From Actinomycetes bacterium (lineage in GTDB: Bacteria > Actinomycetota > Actinomycetes > Actinomycetales > Cellulomonadaceae): DNA of 6,759 nt. The notes beneath the pieces are model-generated. The model had not been told where the DNA came from and did no database searches. It worked only from the letters and a program-made list of their open reading frames with translations. The stretch covers positions 1 to 6,759 of the forward strand of contig JAFABT010000346.1 in NCBI GenBank assembly GCA_023425905.1, in the 5' to 3' direction. A program made the position numbers and the translations under genes. The first letter of the stretch is position 1. Each line of letters starts with the position of its first letter. This document shows, piece by piece, positions 1 through 5,754 of the stretch.

Positions 1-145
1 GCTCAGCCCCGTGTTCGCGAGCCGCCTCGACGCCGAGCTCTGGCTCGGTGAGCGCGGCCGCGACATTGCCCGTGGCGGCGTGGCGTCGGCGGGCCTTGAG
101 CACGAGGGTGCAGCGATCGGCGTCCCGGTCGCCCTCACGCCCTGA
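1..145 (+). CDS. C-terminal end of an unidentified protein (partial)
   Basis: An open frame enters from the left edge (first whole codon at position 2) and stops at TGA 143-145. The 47 visible residues begin LSPVFASRLDAELWL and end EGAAIGVPVALTP. Codon use is GC3-rich like the neighbouring genes, and a GC hairpin follows directly after the stop, which supports a real gene end. I do not recognise the family from this tail: a GAA-containing C-terminus faintly recalls ROK-type sugar kinases, but the motif spacing does not fit well and I do not call it. It converges on the MocR regulator, and the two coding ends overlap by 11 bp (135-145). The alternative is that this is only a GC-rich open frame, which 47 codons cannot exclude. 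Confidence 0.55.
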   Translation, partial: LSPVFASRLDAELWLGERGRDIARGGVASAGLEHEGAAIGVPVALTP

Positions 146-1607
146 CGCGTCCCGGTGCGGGACCGAGCGTCGCCCACGACTCGGCGAGGACCCGGACCGC
201 TCGCGCGAGGTCCTCGACGCCGAGCGTGTAGGGCAGCCGGAGGAACTGCTGGAGCCCGCCGTCGACCGCGAAGTCCGGTCCAGGGCTGACCGCGACGCCT
301 CGCCGCAGCGCCGCGACGCACAGCGGCGTCGACACCGGTCGCCCGAGGTCCACCCACAGGCTCTGGCCTCCCCGCGGCGAGGTGAAGCGCCACTCGGGCA
401 GCTCGGTGCGGACCGCCTCGACGAGGCTGTCGCGTCGCTCGCGGAGCAGCGCATGGCGCTCGGGCATCGTCGCTGCGAGATCACTGACGAGCTCGGCGAC
501 GACGAGCTGCTCGAGCACCGCCGTCGCGATGTCGATCGCTGCCCGTGAGGCGGCGAGCCGCCGCACGAGGTCGGGGTGGGCGCGGAGCCAACCGATGCGG
601 AGCCCACCCCAGAAGGCCTTCGACGCGGACCCGATCGTCACGAGCTGGGGACCGCCGTCGTCCGCCGACCCCACGAGCGGCGGCGGAGGCGCGCCGTCGA
701 GGGTGAGCTCGGTGAGGGTCTCGTCGACGATGACAAGGGTGCGGTGCCGGCGGGCGAGCTCGCGCACGGCCGCGCGGCCGGCGGCGTCGATCGACGTCCC
801 GGTCGGGTTGTGGTGGTCGGGGACGAGGTAGACGGCCCGGGGGGCGACCTGGCGCACCGTCGCAGCCAGCTGGTCGATGTCGGTCCCGTCCTGCCCCACG
901 GGCACCGCGACGGGCCGTGCCCCCGCGGCGCGGACGGCGGCGATCGCCTCGGGGTACGTCGGCTGCTCGACGACGACGCGGTCCCCGGGGCCGACGACCT
1001 CGGTGAGCACGAGGCTGAGCGCGTGCTGCGCTCCGCTCGTCACGAGGATCTGCTCGGCCGTCGTCGGTGCGCCGCGCGCGGTGAAACGGTTGGCGATCAC
1101 CTCGCGGAGGACCTCGAGGCCGAGTGGGTCGTACCCGGTCCCGGTGAGGTAGTGCGGAAGGGCGTCGAGGGCGCGCACGTAGGCGGGGTGGAGCGTCGTC
1201 GGCGCCCAGGGTGCGGCGATCGTGAGGTCGATCGTCCGGGCGGGGCTCCCGGCGCGCGGCCGCTCGTGCCGCGCCGGGACAGGGCCGGTGCGCGTCGCCG
1301 GGACGGTCGTGAGCGTCCCCACCCCTTGCCACGAATGGAGGTAGCCGTCCTCGCGGAGGCTGCGGTAGGCGCCCTGGGTCGTCGTCCGCGACACCCCGAG
1401 GGTGGCGGCGAGCTCGCGCTCTCCGGGCAGCCGTGTGCGGAGGGGGAGTGCTCCGGAGAGGATCTGGTCGCGGATCGCCCCGCCGAGCGCGACGTAGGCG
1501 GGCCCGGGGGCGGTCGCACGCCACTCGCCCAGCAGGCGCTGCAGCGCCGCGCCACTCATTCGTCGGTCTGCGACGACGGGCGACGTGGTGAGGGGAGCGG
1601 AGATCAT
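135..1607 (-). CDS. yczR: MocR-family (YczR-like) PLP-dependent transcriptional regulator
   Basis: A 490-residue GntR/MocR regulator. Residues about 35-100 form a GntR winged helix (LPGERELAATLGVSRTTTQGAY, then a wing near GYLHSWQGVGT). A short proline/arginine-rich linker (about 101-126) leads to a type I aminotransferase fold to the end. PLP-site residues are present: SGAQHALSLVL, N267 in HHNPTG, D295 in IVDET, and the Schiff-base lysine K330 in SASKAFWGGLRIGW. Length fits full MocR proteins (about 470-500). MocR proteins use the fold to sense PLP or an amino compound rather than as working transaminases. The YczR name rests mainly on the divergent YczE-type membrane gene, the defining context of that group. 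ATG 1607 is chosen because GATAGT lies 6 nt upstream; M17 (1559) is an alternative start that would begin right before the usual first helix. The -10 overlaps an inverted repeat, suggesting autoregulation. The effector is unknown. Confidence 0.88.
   Translation of the reverse strand: MISAPLTTSPVVADRRMSGAALQRLLGEWRATAPGPAYVALGGAIRDQILSGALPLRTRLPGERELAATLGVSRTTTQGAYRSLREDGYLHSWQGVGTLTTVPATRTGPVPARHERPRAGSPARTIDLTIAAPWAPTTLHPAYVRALDALPHYLTGTGYDPLGLEVLREVIANRFTARGAPTTAEQILVTSGAQHALSLVLTEVVGPGDRVVVEQPTYPEAIAAVRAAGARPVAVPVGQDGTDIDQLAATVRQVAPRAVYLVPDHHNPTGTSIDAAGRAAVRELARRHRTLVIVDETLTELTLDGAPPPPLVGSADDGGPQLVTIGSASKAFWGGLRIGWLRAHPDLVRRLAASRAAIDIATAVLEQLVVAELVSDLAATMPERHALLRERRDSLVEAVRTELPEWRFTSPRGGQSLWVDLGRPVSTPLCVAALRRGVAVSPGPDFAVDGGLQQFLRLPYTLGVEDLARAVRVLAESWATLGPAPGRVRA
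149..163 (+). terminator. Hairpin after the left-edge gene, inside the regulator's 3' end
   Basis: GTCCCG (149-154) pairs perfectly with CGGGAC (158-163) across a GTG triloop. It starts 3 nt after the stop codon of the plus-strand gene (143-145) and lies in the last codons of the minus-strand MocR gene. There is no T tract, which is common for actinobacterial terminators. The stem is short (6 bp), so it could also be a chance repeat in GC-rich DNA. Confidence 0.35.
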
Positions 1608-1608
1608 C

Positions 1609-1632
1609 GGTCCACTATCGTCGAAGTGGACC
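1609..1632. promoter_or_regulatory. Perfect 8-bp inverted repeat, probable YczR operator
   Basis: GGTCCACT (1609-1616) and AGTGGACC (1625-1632) are exact inverted copies separated by 8 bp, so half-site centres are 16 bp apart, about 1.5 helical turns. The left arm begins 2 bp from the regulator's start codon and overlaps its -10-like hexamer. The right arm lies just before the GATAAC hexamer that could serve the membrane gene. A site here could both repress the regulator and activate yczE, as is usual for divergently arranged MocR pairs. Binding is inferred from position and symmetry only. Confidence 0.6.
1614..1619 (-). promoter_or_regulatory. -10-like element of the MocR gene (leaderless start)
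   Basis: On the minus strand GATAGT ends exactly 6 nt before the ATG at 1607, with no Shine-Dalgarno sequence between. The spacing puts the transcription start at or next to the A of ATG. No convincing TTGACA-like -35 is seen, and the element overlaps the left arm of the inverted repeat. Confidence 0.45.
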
Positions 1633-1634
1633 TG

Positions 1635-1640
1635 GATAAC
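1635..1640 (+). promoter_or_regulatory. Possible -10 element for the yczE-like gene
   Basis: GATAAC, preceded by TG (1633-1634), lies 3 bp after the right operator arm and 27 bp before the GTG start. No recognisable -35 lies 16-18 bp upstream; that space is occupied by the inverted repeat, as expected for an activator-dependent promoter. Weak evidence. Confidence 0.3.
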
Positions 1641-1667
1641 GAGACCACTCGCGACGAGGATTGGCGG

Positions 1668-2378
1668 GTGACCCGATCAGAACCCGGCGTGAGCGCCGCA
1701 CGTCCGCCTGTGAGCCCCGCTGCGCCCGCAGACGCCTCGCCGGCGCGACGCGGCGTCCAGCTCATGGTCGGGCTCGTGCTCTACGCGGCCTCGATCGCGC
1801 TCCTCGTACGAAGCTCGCTCGGCAACATGCCGTGGGACGCCCTCACTCAGGGCCTCACCCGCCACCTGCCGTGGAGCTTTGGCATGGTGACGATCGCGGT
1901 GTCGATCCTCGTCCTCGCGTGCTGGATCCCGCTGCGGCAACGGCCGGGTGTCGGCACGATCGCCAACGTCGTCGTCATCGGCCTGCTCGTCGACCCGGCC
2001 TTCGCCCTGCTCGAGCTGCTCCCGGAACAGCTGCCGTTGGCGGCCCAGCTCGCGATGGCCGCAACGGGCATCCTCGCGAACGGGCTCGCCACCGCCGTCT
2101 ACATCGGTGCGCGCCTCGGGCCCGGACCGCGCGACGGGCTCATGACCGGCCTCGTGCGGCGGACAGGATGGCCCGTGCGGTGGGTGCGCATGGGGATCGA
2201 GGGTGTCGTCGTCGCGACGGGATGGGCGCTCGGTGGCACCGTCGGCCTCACGACACTCGCGTACGCGCTGCTCATCGGCCCGATCGTCCACTGGCTGCTG
2301 CCACGGTTCGACCGGCGGGCGGCCGTCATCGAGACGACGGCCGCCCCCGCGCTCACGAGATCTTCTGCCCCCGCTTGA
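1668..2378 (+). CDS. yczE: YczE-family integral membrane protein
   Basis: A 236-residue membrane protein of the YczE type (related to the YitT/YyaS group). After a cytosolic-looking Ala/Pro-rich tail (1-27), hydrophobic segments lie near 31-47, 70-87, 97-118, 124-147, 177-190 and 194-211. Family-like motifs are SLGNMPWDALTQG (50-62) after the first segment and GARLGPGPRDGLMTG (147-161) in the central loop. There is no cleavable signal peptide. The GTG at 1668 is preferred because GAGGA (1656-1660) lies 7 nt upstream; the next in-frame GTG (1689) lacks such a site. The frame stays open far upstream, but that part is antisense to the regulator. The gene is divergent from the MocR gene, with the operator between, so it is the probable main target. 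Function of the family is not established; transport or membrane sensing linked to a PLP-dependent signal is a guess. Its last 26 bp overlap the convergent DUF3043 gene. Confidence 0.85.
   Translation: MTRSEPGVSAARPPVSPAAPADASPARRGVQLMVGLVLYAASIALLVRSSLGNMPWDALTQGLTRHLPWSFGMVTIAVSILVLACWIPLRQRPGVGTIANVVVIGLLVDPAFALLELLPEQLPLAAQLAMAATGILANGLATAVYIGARLGPGPRDGLMTGLVRRTGWPVRWVRMGIEGVVVATGWALGGTVGLTTLAYALLIGPIVHWLLPRFDRRAAVIETTAAPALTRSSAPA
2317..2346 (-). terminator. Strong hairpin, probable terminator of the DUF3043 gene inside yczE
   Basis: GGGCGGCCGTC (2317-2327) is an exact inverted copy of GACGGCCGCCC (2336-2346): an 11-bp, nearly all-GC stem with an 8-nt loop. On the minus strand it starts 6 nt after the DUF3043 stop codon (2353-2355). 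On the plus strand it is coding sequence near the end of the YczE-like protein. No T tract follows on the minus strand. Position and stem strength support termination of minus-strand transcripts; it may also slow plus-strand ones. Confidence 0.55.
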
Positions 2379-2946
2379 CGGTGGGCTTCGGCAGCCGCGA
2401 GCGTCGGATCTGCACCGAGCGCAGGACGCCGTACATCGTGATGCCCCGCTGCAGGCCGTCCTCGCCGAACTTCGCCGCCACGGCCTTCTTGATGCTCCGG
2501 CCGAGGAACGCGAGCTGGACGATCGTCACGAGGACGTAGAGGTAGAGCACAGCGATCGCGATCGCTGCGAAGGTGACGTTCTGCTGCGCGACCGCCGTGA
2601 TGAGCAGGAAGACGATCGCCACGGGGAGGAAGAACTCACCGAGCAGAAAACGCGAGTCGACGTAGTCGCGCACGAACTTGCGCACCGGTCCGCGGTCACG
2701 CGGCGGGAAGTAGCGCTCGTCGCCGTCCTTGAGCGCCTGGTACTCGCGGTCCCGCACGGCCCGCTCCTTGGCCCGCGCCTGCTTCGCGGCGACCTTGCGG
2801 TCGTCCGGCACGAGCGGGCGCTTGTTGCGCGCCTCGGCCTCGCGGCGCTTGGGAGTCGGGTGCCCCTTGCCCGCCGGCACGTGGCCGTCGTCGGGCACCA
2901 CGGGCGTCGTCGGGTCAGGTGTGTCGGACTTGCGGAAGAGTGCCAC
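2353..2946 (-). CDS. DUF3043 family membrane protein
   Basis: A 197-residue protein matching the actinobacterial DUF3043 family, whose function is unknown. The first about 90 residues are charged and rich in Lys/Arg/Glu/Asp, with the hallmark NKRPLVPDDRK (41-51) and a basic helix around 50-70. Two hydrophobic segments follow at about 100-120 (LLGEFFLPVAIVFLL) and 124-149 (a run including AIAIAVLYLYVLVTIV), then a basic tail ending KRGQKIS. This suggests a two-span inner-membrane protein with both charged ends probably in the cytoplasm; the positive-inside pattern fits. The start is GTG at 2946, not ATG; TAAACT ends 6 nt upstream and no Shine-Dalgarno is seen, so the transcript is probably leaderless. 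It is divergent from the dipeptidase gene (86-bp gap) and overlaps the 3' end of the yczE-like gene by 26 bp. Confidence 0.88.
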   Translation of the reverse strand: MALFRKSDTPDPTTPVVPDDGHVPAGKGHPTPKRREAEARNKRPLVPDDRKVAAKQARAKERAVRDREYQALKDGDERYFPPRDRGPVRKFVRDYVDSRFLLGEFFLPVAIVFLLITAVAQQNVTFAAIAIAVLYLYVLVTIVQLAFLGRSIKKAVAAKFGEDGLQRGITMYGVLRSVQIRRSRLPKPTVKRGQKIS

Positions 2947-2952
2947 GTGCTG

Positions 2953-2958
2953 AGTTTA
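2953..2958 (-). promoter_or_regulatory. -10 element of the DUF3043 gene (leaderless start)
   Basis: TAAACT on the minus strand matches the actinobacterial TANNNT pattern and ends 6 nt before GTG 2946, placing the transcription start on the start codon. It is one of the few AT-rich patches in this region, which makes it stand out. No clear -35 is seen. Confidence 0.55.
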
Positions 2959-3018
2959 GTCGAGGGCACGGCCCCGGCGGCGCGCCCTGGGTCCGCAGTG
3001 CCGACCGCGCCGCAGGGG

Positions 3019-3024
3019 TAGCGT
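3019..3024 (+). promoter_or_regulatory. -10 element of the dipeptidase gene
   Basis: TAGCGT matches TANNNT and ends 8 nt before the GTG at 3033. The interval GGGCTGGC has no usual Shine-Dalgarno sequence, so a leaderless or near-leaderless transcript is likely. No good -35 hexamer is visible at 16-18 bp upstream. Confidence 0.5.
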
Positions 3025-3032
3025 GGGCTGGC

Positions 3033-4439
3033 GTGACCACGACCCCCGCCCAGCCCGCCACACCCCGGGTTCCCGCCGTCGACGTAGATCGGCTGCGCGC
3101 CCGTGTCGAGCAGTCGTTCCCCGCCCTGCGGGCGACGCTCGAATCGCTCGTGCGCATCCCGAGCGTCTCGAACGCGTCGTTCGCAGGAGCCGATGTCGAG
3201 GGCAGCGCCGAGGCCATCGCCGGTCTGCTGCGGGACGTCGGGCTGCCCGAGGTCGACGTGCTGCGCGCCGTCCTCCCCGACGGCTCGTCTGGTGCGCCTG
3301 CCGTGGTCGCGCGGCGCCCGGCCGCACCCGGTGCGCCGACCGTCCTGCTCTACGCCCACCACGACGTCCAGCCCCCGGGCGACCTCACCCACTGGCGGAC
3401 GGAGCCCTTCGAGCCCGTCGAGGTGGACGGCAGGCTGTACGGCCGTGGGGCCGCCGACGACAAGGCGGGCATCGTCGCGCACCTCGGTGCACTCGGCGCT
3501 CTCGTCACAGAGGGGCTCGCGACCGGTGTCGGCGTCACGGTGTTCGTCGAAGGCGAGGAGGAGGTCGGTTCGCCGAGCTTCCTGCCGTTCCTCGAGCAGT
3601 TCCGCGACCGGCTGCGCGCCGACGTCATCGTCGTCGCCGACTCCTCGAACTGGAAGGTCGGCGTGCCAGGTCTGACGACCTCGCTGCGCGGACTCGTCGA
3701 CGTCGAGGTCGAGGTCGCCGTGACCGAGCACCCCGTCCACTCGGGGATGCTCGGCGGCCCGGTGCTCGACGCCCCCACGCTCATGGCGCGCCTCGTCGCG
3801 ACCCTCCACGACGAGGCGGGCGACGTCGCCGTCGCGGGCCTCACCTCCGCTCCGGACCCGACGGTCGACTACGCCGAGGCGGACTTCCGGGCCGACGCGG
3901 GCCTGCTCGACGGCGTGCGGCTTGCGGGCACCGGTCCGCTCACCGCGCGACTGTGGACGCGCCCCGCGATCTCGCTCATCGGCATGGATGTGCGAAGCGT
4001 CGCCGAGGCCTTCAACGTCATCGCCCCGACGTGCCGCGCGATGCTCTCGGTCCGCGTCGCCCCCGGCCAGGACCCGCAGGCCGCGTTCGACGCCGTGCGC
4101 GCCCACCTCGAGCAGCACGCGCCCTTCGGCGCCCGCGTCACCGTGACCGCGGGCGACCTCGGCAAGCCCTTCCTCGCGCCGACGGACTCTCCGGCGATGC
4201 GGTCGGCGCGCTGGGCGTTCGAGGAGGCCTGGGGGGTGCCGCCCGTGGACATCGGCCTCGGTGGTTCGATCCCGTTCATCGCAGACCTTCAAGAGGTCTA
4301 CCCCGACGCCGCGATCCTCGTCACGGGGGTCGAGGACCCGCAGTCGCTCGCGCACGGCGCCAACGAGTCCGTCCACCTGGGAGAGCTCCAGCGGGTCGTG
4401 CTCGCTGAGGCGCTCCTCATCCGCGCGATGAGCGTCTGA
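3033..4439 (+). CDS. M20-family metallodipeptidase
   Basis: A 468-residue cytosolic di-zinc peptidase of the M20 family, closest in motif pattern to carnosinase/CNDP-type dipeptidases. The expected active-site set is complete: H109 and D111 in AHHDVQP, bridging D142 in GRGAADDKAG, catalytic E176 and metal ligand E177 in EGEEEVGS, D203 in VVADSSNW, and H441 in LAHGANESVH. H236 in VHSGMLGG falls in the inserted lid/dimerisation domain, where CNDP enzymes carry a histidine that reaches the partner subunit's active site. Length fits the family (about 450-480). Likely reaction: hydrolysis of dipeptides or other short peptides; the exact substrate cannot be read from sequence. There is no signal peptide; the first 15 residues are a Thr/Pro/Ala-rich tail. 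GTG 3033 is chosen because the frame upstream runs into the divergent DUF3043 gene and TAGCGT lies just before it. The 3' end converges on nadA, 33 bp away. Confidence 0.9.
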   Translation: MTTTPAQPATPRVPAVDVDRLRARVEQSFPALRATLESLVRIPSVSNASFAGADVEGSAEAIAGLLRDVGLPEVDVLRAVLPDGSSGAPAVVARRPAAPGAPTVLLYAHHDVQPPGDLTHWRTEPFEPVEVDGRLYGRGAADDKAGIVAHLGALGALVTEGLATGVGVTVFVEGEEEVGSPSFLPFLEQFRDRLRADVIVVADSSNWKVGVPGLTTSLRGLVDVEVEVAVTEHPVHSGMLGGPVLDAPTLMARLVATLHDEAGDVAVAGLTSAPDPTVDYAEADFRADAGLLDGVRLAGTGPLTARLWTRPAISLIGMDVRSVAEAFNVIAPTCRAMLSVRVAPGQDPQAAFDAVRAHLEQHAPFGARVTVTAGDLGKPFLAPTDSPAMRSARWAFEEAWGVPPVDIGLGGSIPFIADLQEVYPDAAILVTGVEDPQSLAHGANESVHLGELQRVVLAEALLIRAMSV

Positions 4440-4441
4440 CA

Positions 4442-4457
4442 GCGCCGCGGCCGGCGC
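4442..4457. terminator. Short GC hairpin between dipeptidase and nadA
   Basis: GCGCCG (4442-4447) pairs with CGGCGC (4452-4457) around a CGGC loop. It begins 2 nt after the dipeptidase stop and lies downstream of both convergent genes, so it could act in either direction. In DNA this GC-rich a 6-bp stem may be chance. Confidence 0.3.
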
Positions 4458-4462
4458 GCGCA

Positions 4463-4488
4463 GCTCCCCGGGTCAGTGGCCGGGGAGC
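4463..4488. terminator. Bidirectional terminator-like hairpin at the dipeptidase/nadA junction
   Basis: GCTCCCCGG (4463-4471) and CCGGGGAGC (4480-4488) form a perfect 9-bp stem with an 8-nt loop. The loop contains the nadA stop codon (4473-4475), and the right arm encodes the last residues of NadA. The hairpin starts 23 nt after the dipeptidase stop, a normal distance for a plus-strand terminator. There is no T tract on either side. Confidence 0.5.
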
Positions 4489-5669
4489 GCGAGCATCTGG
4501 TCGAGCGCGACCCGTGCCCAGTGCGCGTCGTCCGGATCGACGACGATCCGGTTGACGACCCGGCCCGCGGCGAGCTGCTCCATCGCCCACACGAGGTGGG
4601 GCAGGTCGATGCGATTCATCGTCGAGCAGAAGCACACCGTCGAGTCGAGGTAGTGCACCGACCGGTCGGGGAACTGCTTGGCGAGCCGCCGCACGAGGTT
4701 GAGCTCGGTGCCGATCGCCCACGTGCTTCCGGGCTCCGACGCCTGGAGCGTCTTGATGATGTACTCCGTCGACCCGACGTAGTCCGCGGCCGTGACGACG
4801 TCGTGCGTGCACTCCGGGTGGACGAGGACGTTGACCCCGGGCGCTGCGGCGCGGATCTCCTCGACGTTGCGCACCGAGAAGCGCCCGTGGACCGAGCAGT
4901 GCCCGCGCCACAGGATCATGCGCGCGTCGCGCAGCTGCTCGACGGTGAGTCCGCCGCCGGGCTTGCGGGGGTCGAACACGACGCAGTCGTCGAGGCTGAG
5001 TCCGAGGCCGTTGACCGCGGTGTTACGGCCGAGGTGCTGGTCCGGCATGAACAGGACCTTGCCGGTGCCGTCGACCCCGCCGACCTTGTCGAACGCCCAC
5101 CGCAGGGCGACGTGCGCGTTCGACGACGTGCACACCGTGCCGCCACGGCGCCCGGTGAACGCCTTGATCGCAGCGGTCGAGTTCATGTAGGTGACGGGAA
5201 CGGTCACGTCCGCGACCCCGGCGTCGGCAAGGACGTCCCAGGCCTCCTCGACCTGGGAGATCTCCGCCATGTCCGCCATCGAGCAACCCGCGGCCAGGTC
5301 AGGAAGGACGACCTGCTGGGAGTCGGAGGTGAGGATGTCGGCGGACTCGGCCATGAAGTGCACGCCGCAGAAGAGGATGAACTCCGCCTCGGGACGCGCC
5401 GCCGCCTCACGCGCAAGCTTGAACGAGTCGCCGGTGACGTCGGCGAAGTCGATGACCTCGTCGCGCTGGTAGTGGTGGCCGAGGACGAAGGCGCGCTCCC
5501 CGAGGGCGGCGCGAGCCACGCGCGCCCGTTCGACGAGGTCCGGGTCCGAGGGGGCCGGGAGCTCGCCCAGGCACTCGACGCCGCGCTCTGAGGCGAGATC
5601 GACGCCCCGGCCGAGCAGCAGCAGCGGGGAAGCAGCAGGTTCCGTGAAGGTCGCGTCCACGTCCGCCAT
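4473..5669 (-). CDS. nadA: Quinolinate synthase NadA
   Basis: A 398-residue quinolinate synthase. It condenses iminoaspartate (made by NadB) with dihydroxyacetone phosphate to quinolinate, the precursor used by NadC for de novo NAD; it acts in the cytosol with an oxygen-sensitive [4Fe-4S] cluster. Family motifs run in order: VLGHHYQRDEVIDFAD (62-77), GDSFKLAREA, CGVHFMAESADIL (101-113), AAGCSMADMAEI with C129, PVTYMNS, VCTSSNA, MPDQHLGRNTA, WRGHCSVHGRFS with C258, VHPECTHDVV, GTELNLVRRLA and DSTVCFCSTMNRID with C346/C348. C129, C258 and one of C346/C348 are the expected cluster ligands. Length suits the longer actinobacterial form. The start at ATG 5669 has only a weak GGGA close by; CACTGT ends 6 nt upstream, so it may be leaderless. 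No nadB or nadC is adjacent in this window. It is divergent from glycerate kinase (101-bp gap). Confidence 0.97.
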   Translation of the reverse strand: MADVDATFTEPAASPLLLLGRGVDLASERGVECLGELPAPSDPDLVERARVARAALGERAFVLGHHYQRDEVIDFADVTGDSFKLAREAAARPEAEFILFCGVHFMAESADILTSDSQQVVLPDLAAGCSMADMAEISQVEEAWDVLADAGVADVTVPVTYMNSTAAIKAFTGRRGGTVCTSSNAHVALRWAFDKVGGVDGTGKVLFMPDQHLGRNTAVNGLGLSLDDCVVFDPRKPGGGLTVEQLRDARMILWRGHCSVHGRFSVRNVEEIRAAAPGVNVLVHPECTHDVVTAADYVGSTEYIIKTLQASEPGSTWAIGTELNLVRRLAKQFPDRSVHYLDSTVCFCSTMNRIDLPHLVWAMEQLAAGRVVNRIVVDPDDAHWARVALDQMLALPGH

Positions 5670-5675
5670 GATCCC

Positions 5676-5681
5676 ACAGTG
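5676..5681 (-). promoter_or_regulatory. Possible -10 of nadA
   Basis: CACTGT on the minus strand keeps only the A at position 2 and T at position 6 of TANNNT, but ends exactly 6 nt before the nadA ATG, the same spacing as the other candidate leaderless genes here. Weak on its own. I saw no clear operator for an NAD-responsive repressor in the 101-bp gap 5670-5770. Confidence 0.25.
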
Positions 5682-5754
5682 CGCTCGCGGGCCTTCGGGC
5701 CGTCCGGTCCTGAGGACGTCCCAGGGGCGGTCGTGCCGTGGACGCGGCCGCGCT

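Noticed and set aside
135..1607. The MocR gene as a true aminotransferase
   Set aside because: The N-terminal winged helix fused to the aminotransferase fold and the divergent target gene fit a regulator. The PLP lysine alone does not show enzymatic activity.
576..1667. Plus-strand open frame upstream of and continuous with the yczE-like gene, apparently making a 600-residue protein
   Set aside because: The extra part is antisense to the MocR gene and rich in Arg/Gly/Asp. A GTG with a good Shine-Dalgarno at 1668 explains the real start, and homologous sequence begins only after it.
2526..4376. A 616-codon minus-strand open frame covering the dipeptidase and part of the DUF3043 gene
   Set aside because: It lies opposite a dipeptidase with a complete catalytic set, is dominated by Arg/Asp/Gly low-complexity sequence, and its end reads the DUF3043 gene out of frame. 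It is a product of high GC content.
3023..4408. Plus-strand Arg-rich open frame inside the dipeptidase gene
   Set aside because: Frame-shifted shadow of the dipeptidase with extreme Arg content and no motifs.
5690..5701. GGCC-TTCG-GGCC mini-hairpin between nadA and glycerate kinase
   Set aside because: The stem is only 4 bp and lies in a divergent promoter gap where a terminator is not expected; likely chance in GC-rich DNA.
5714..5721. Palindrome GGACGTCC in the nadA/glycerate kinase gap as a possible operator
   Set aside because: Eight bp with no extended symmetry and no resemblance I recognise to a known NAD or glycerate regulator site; not enough to call.
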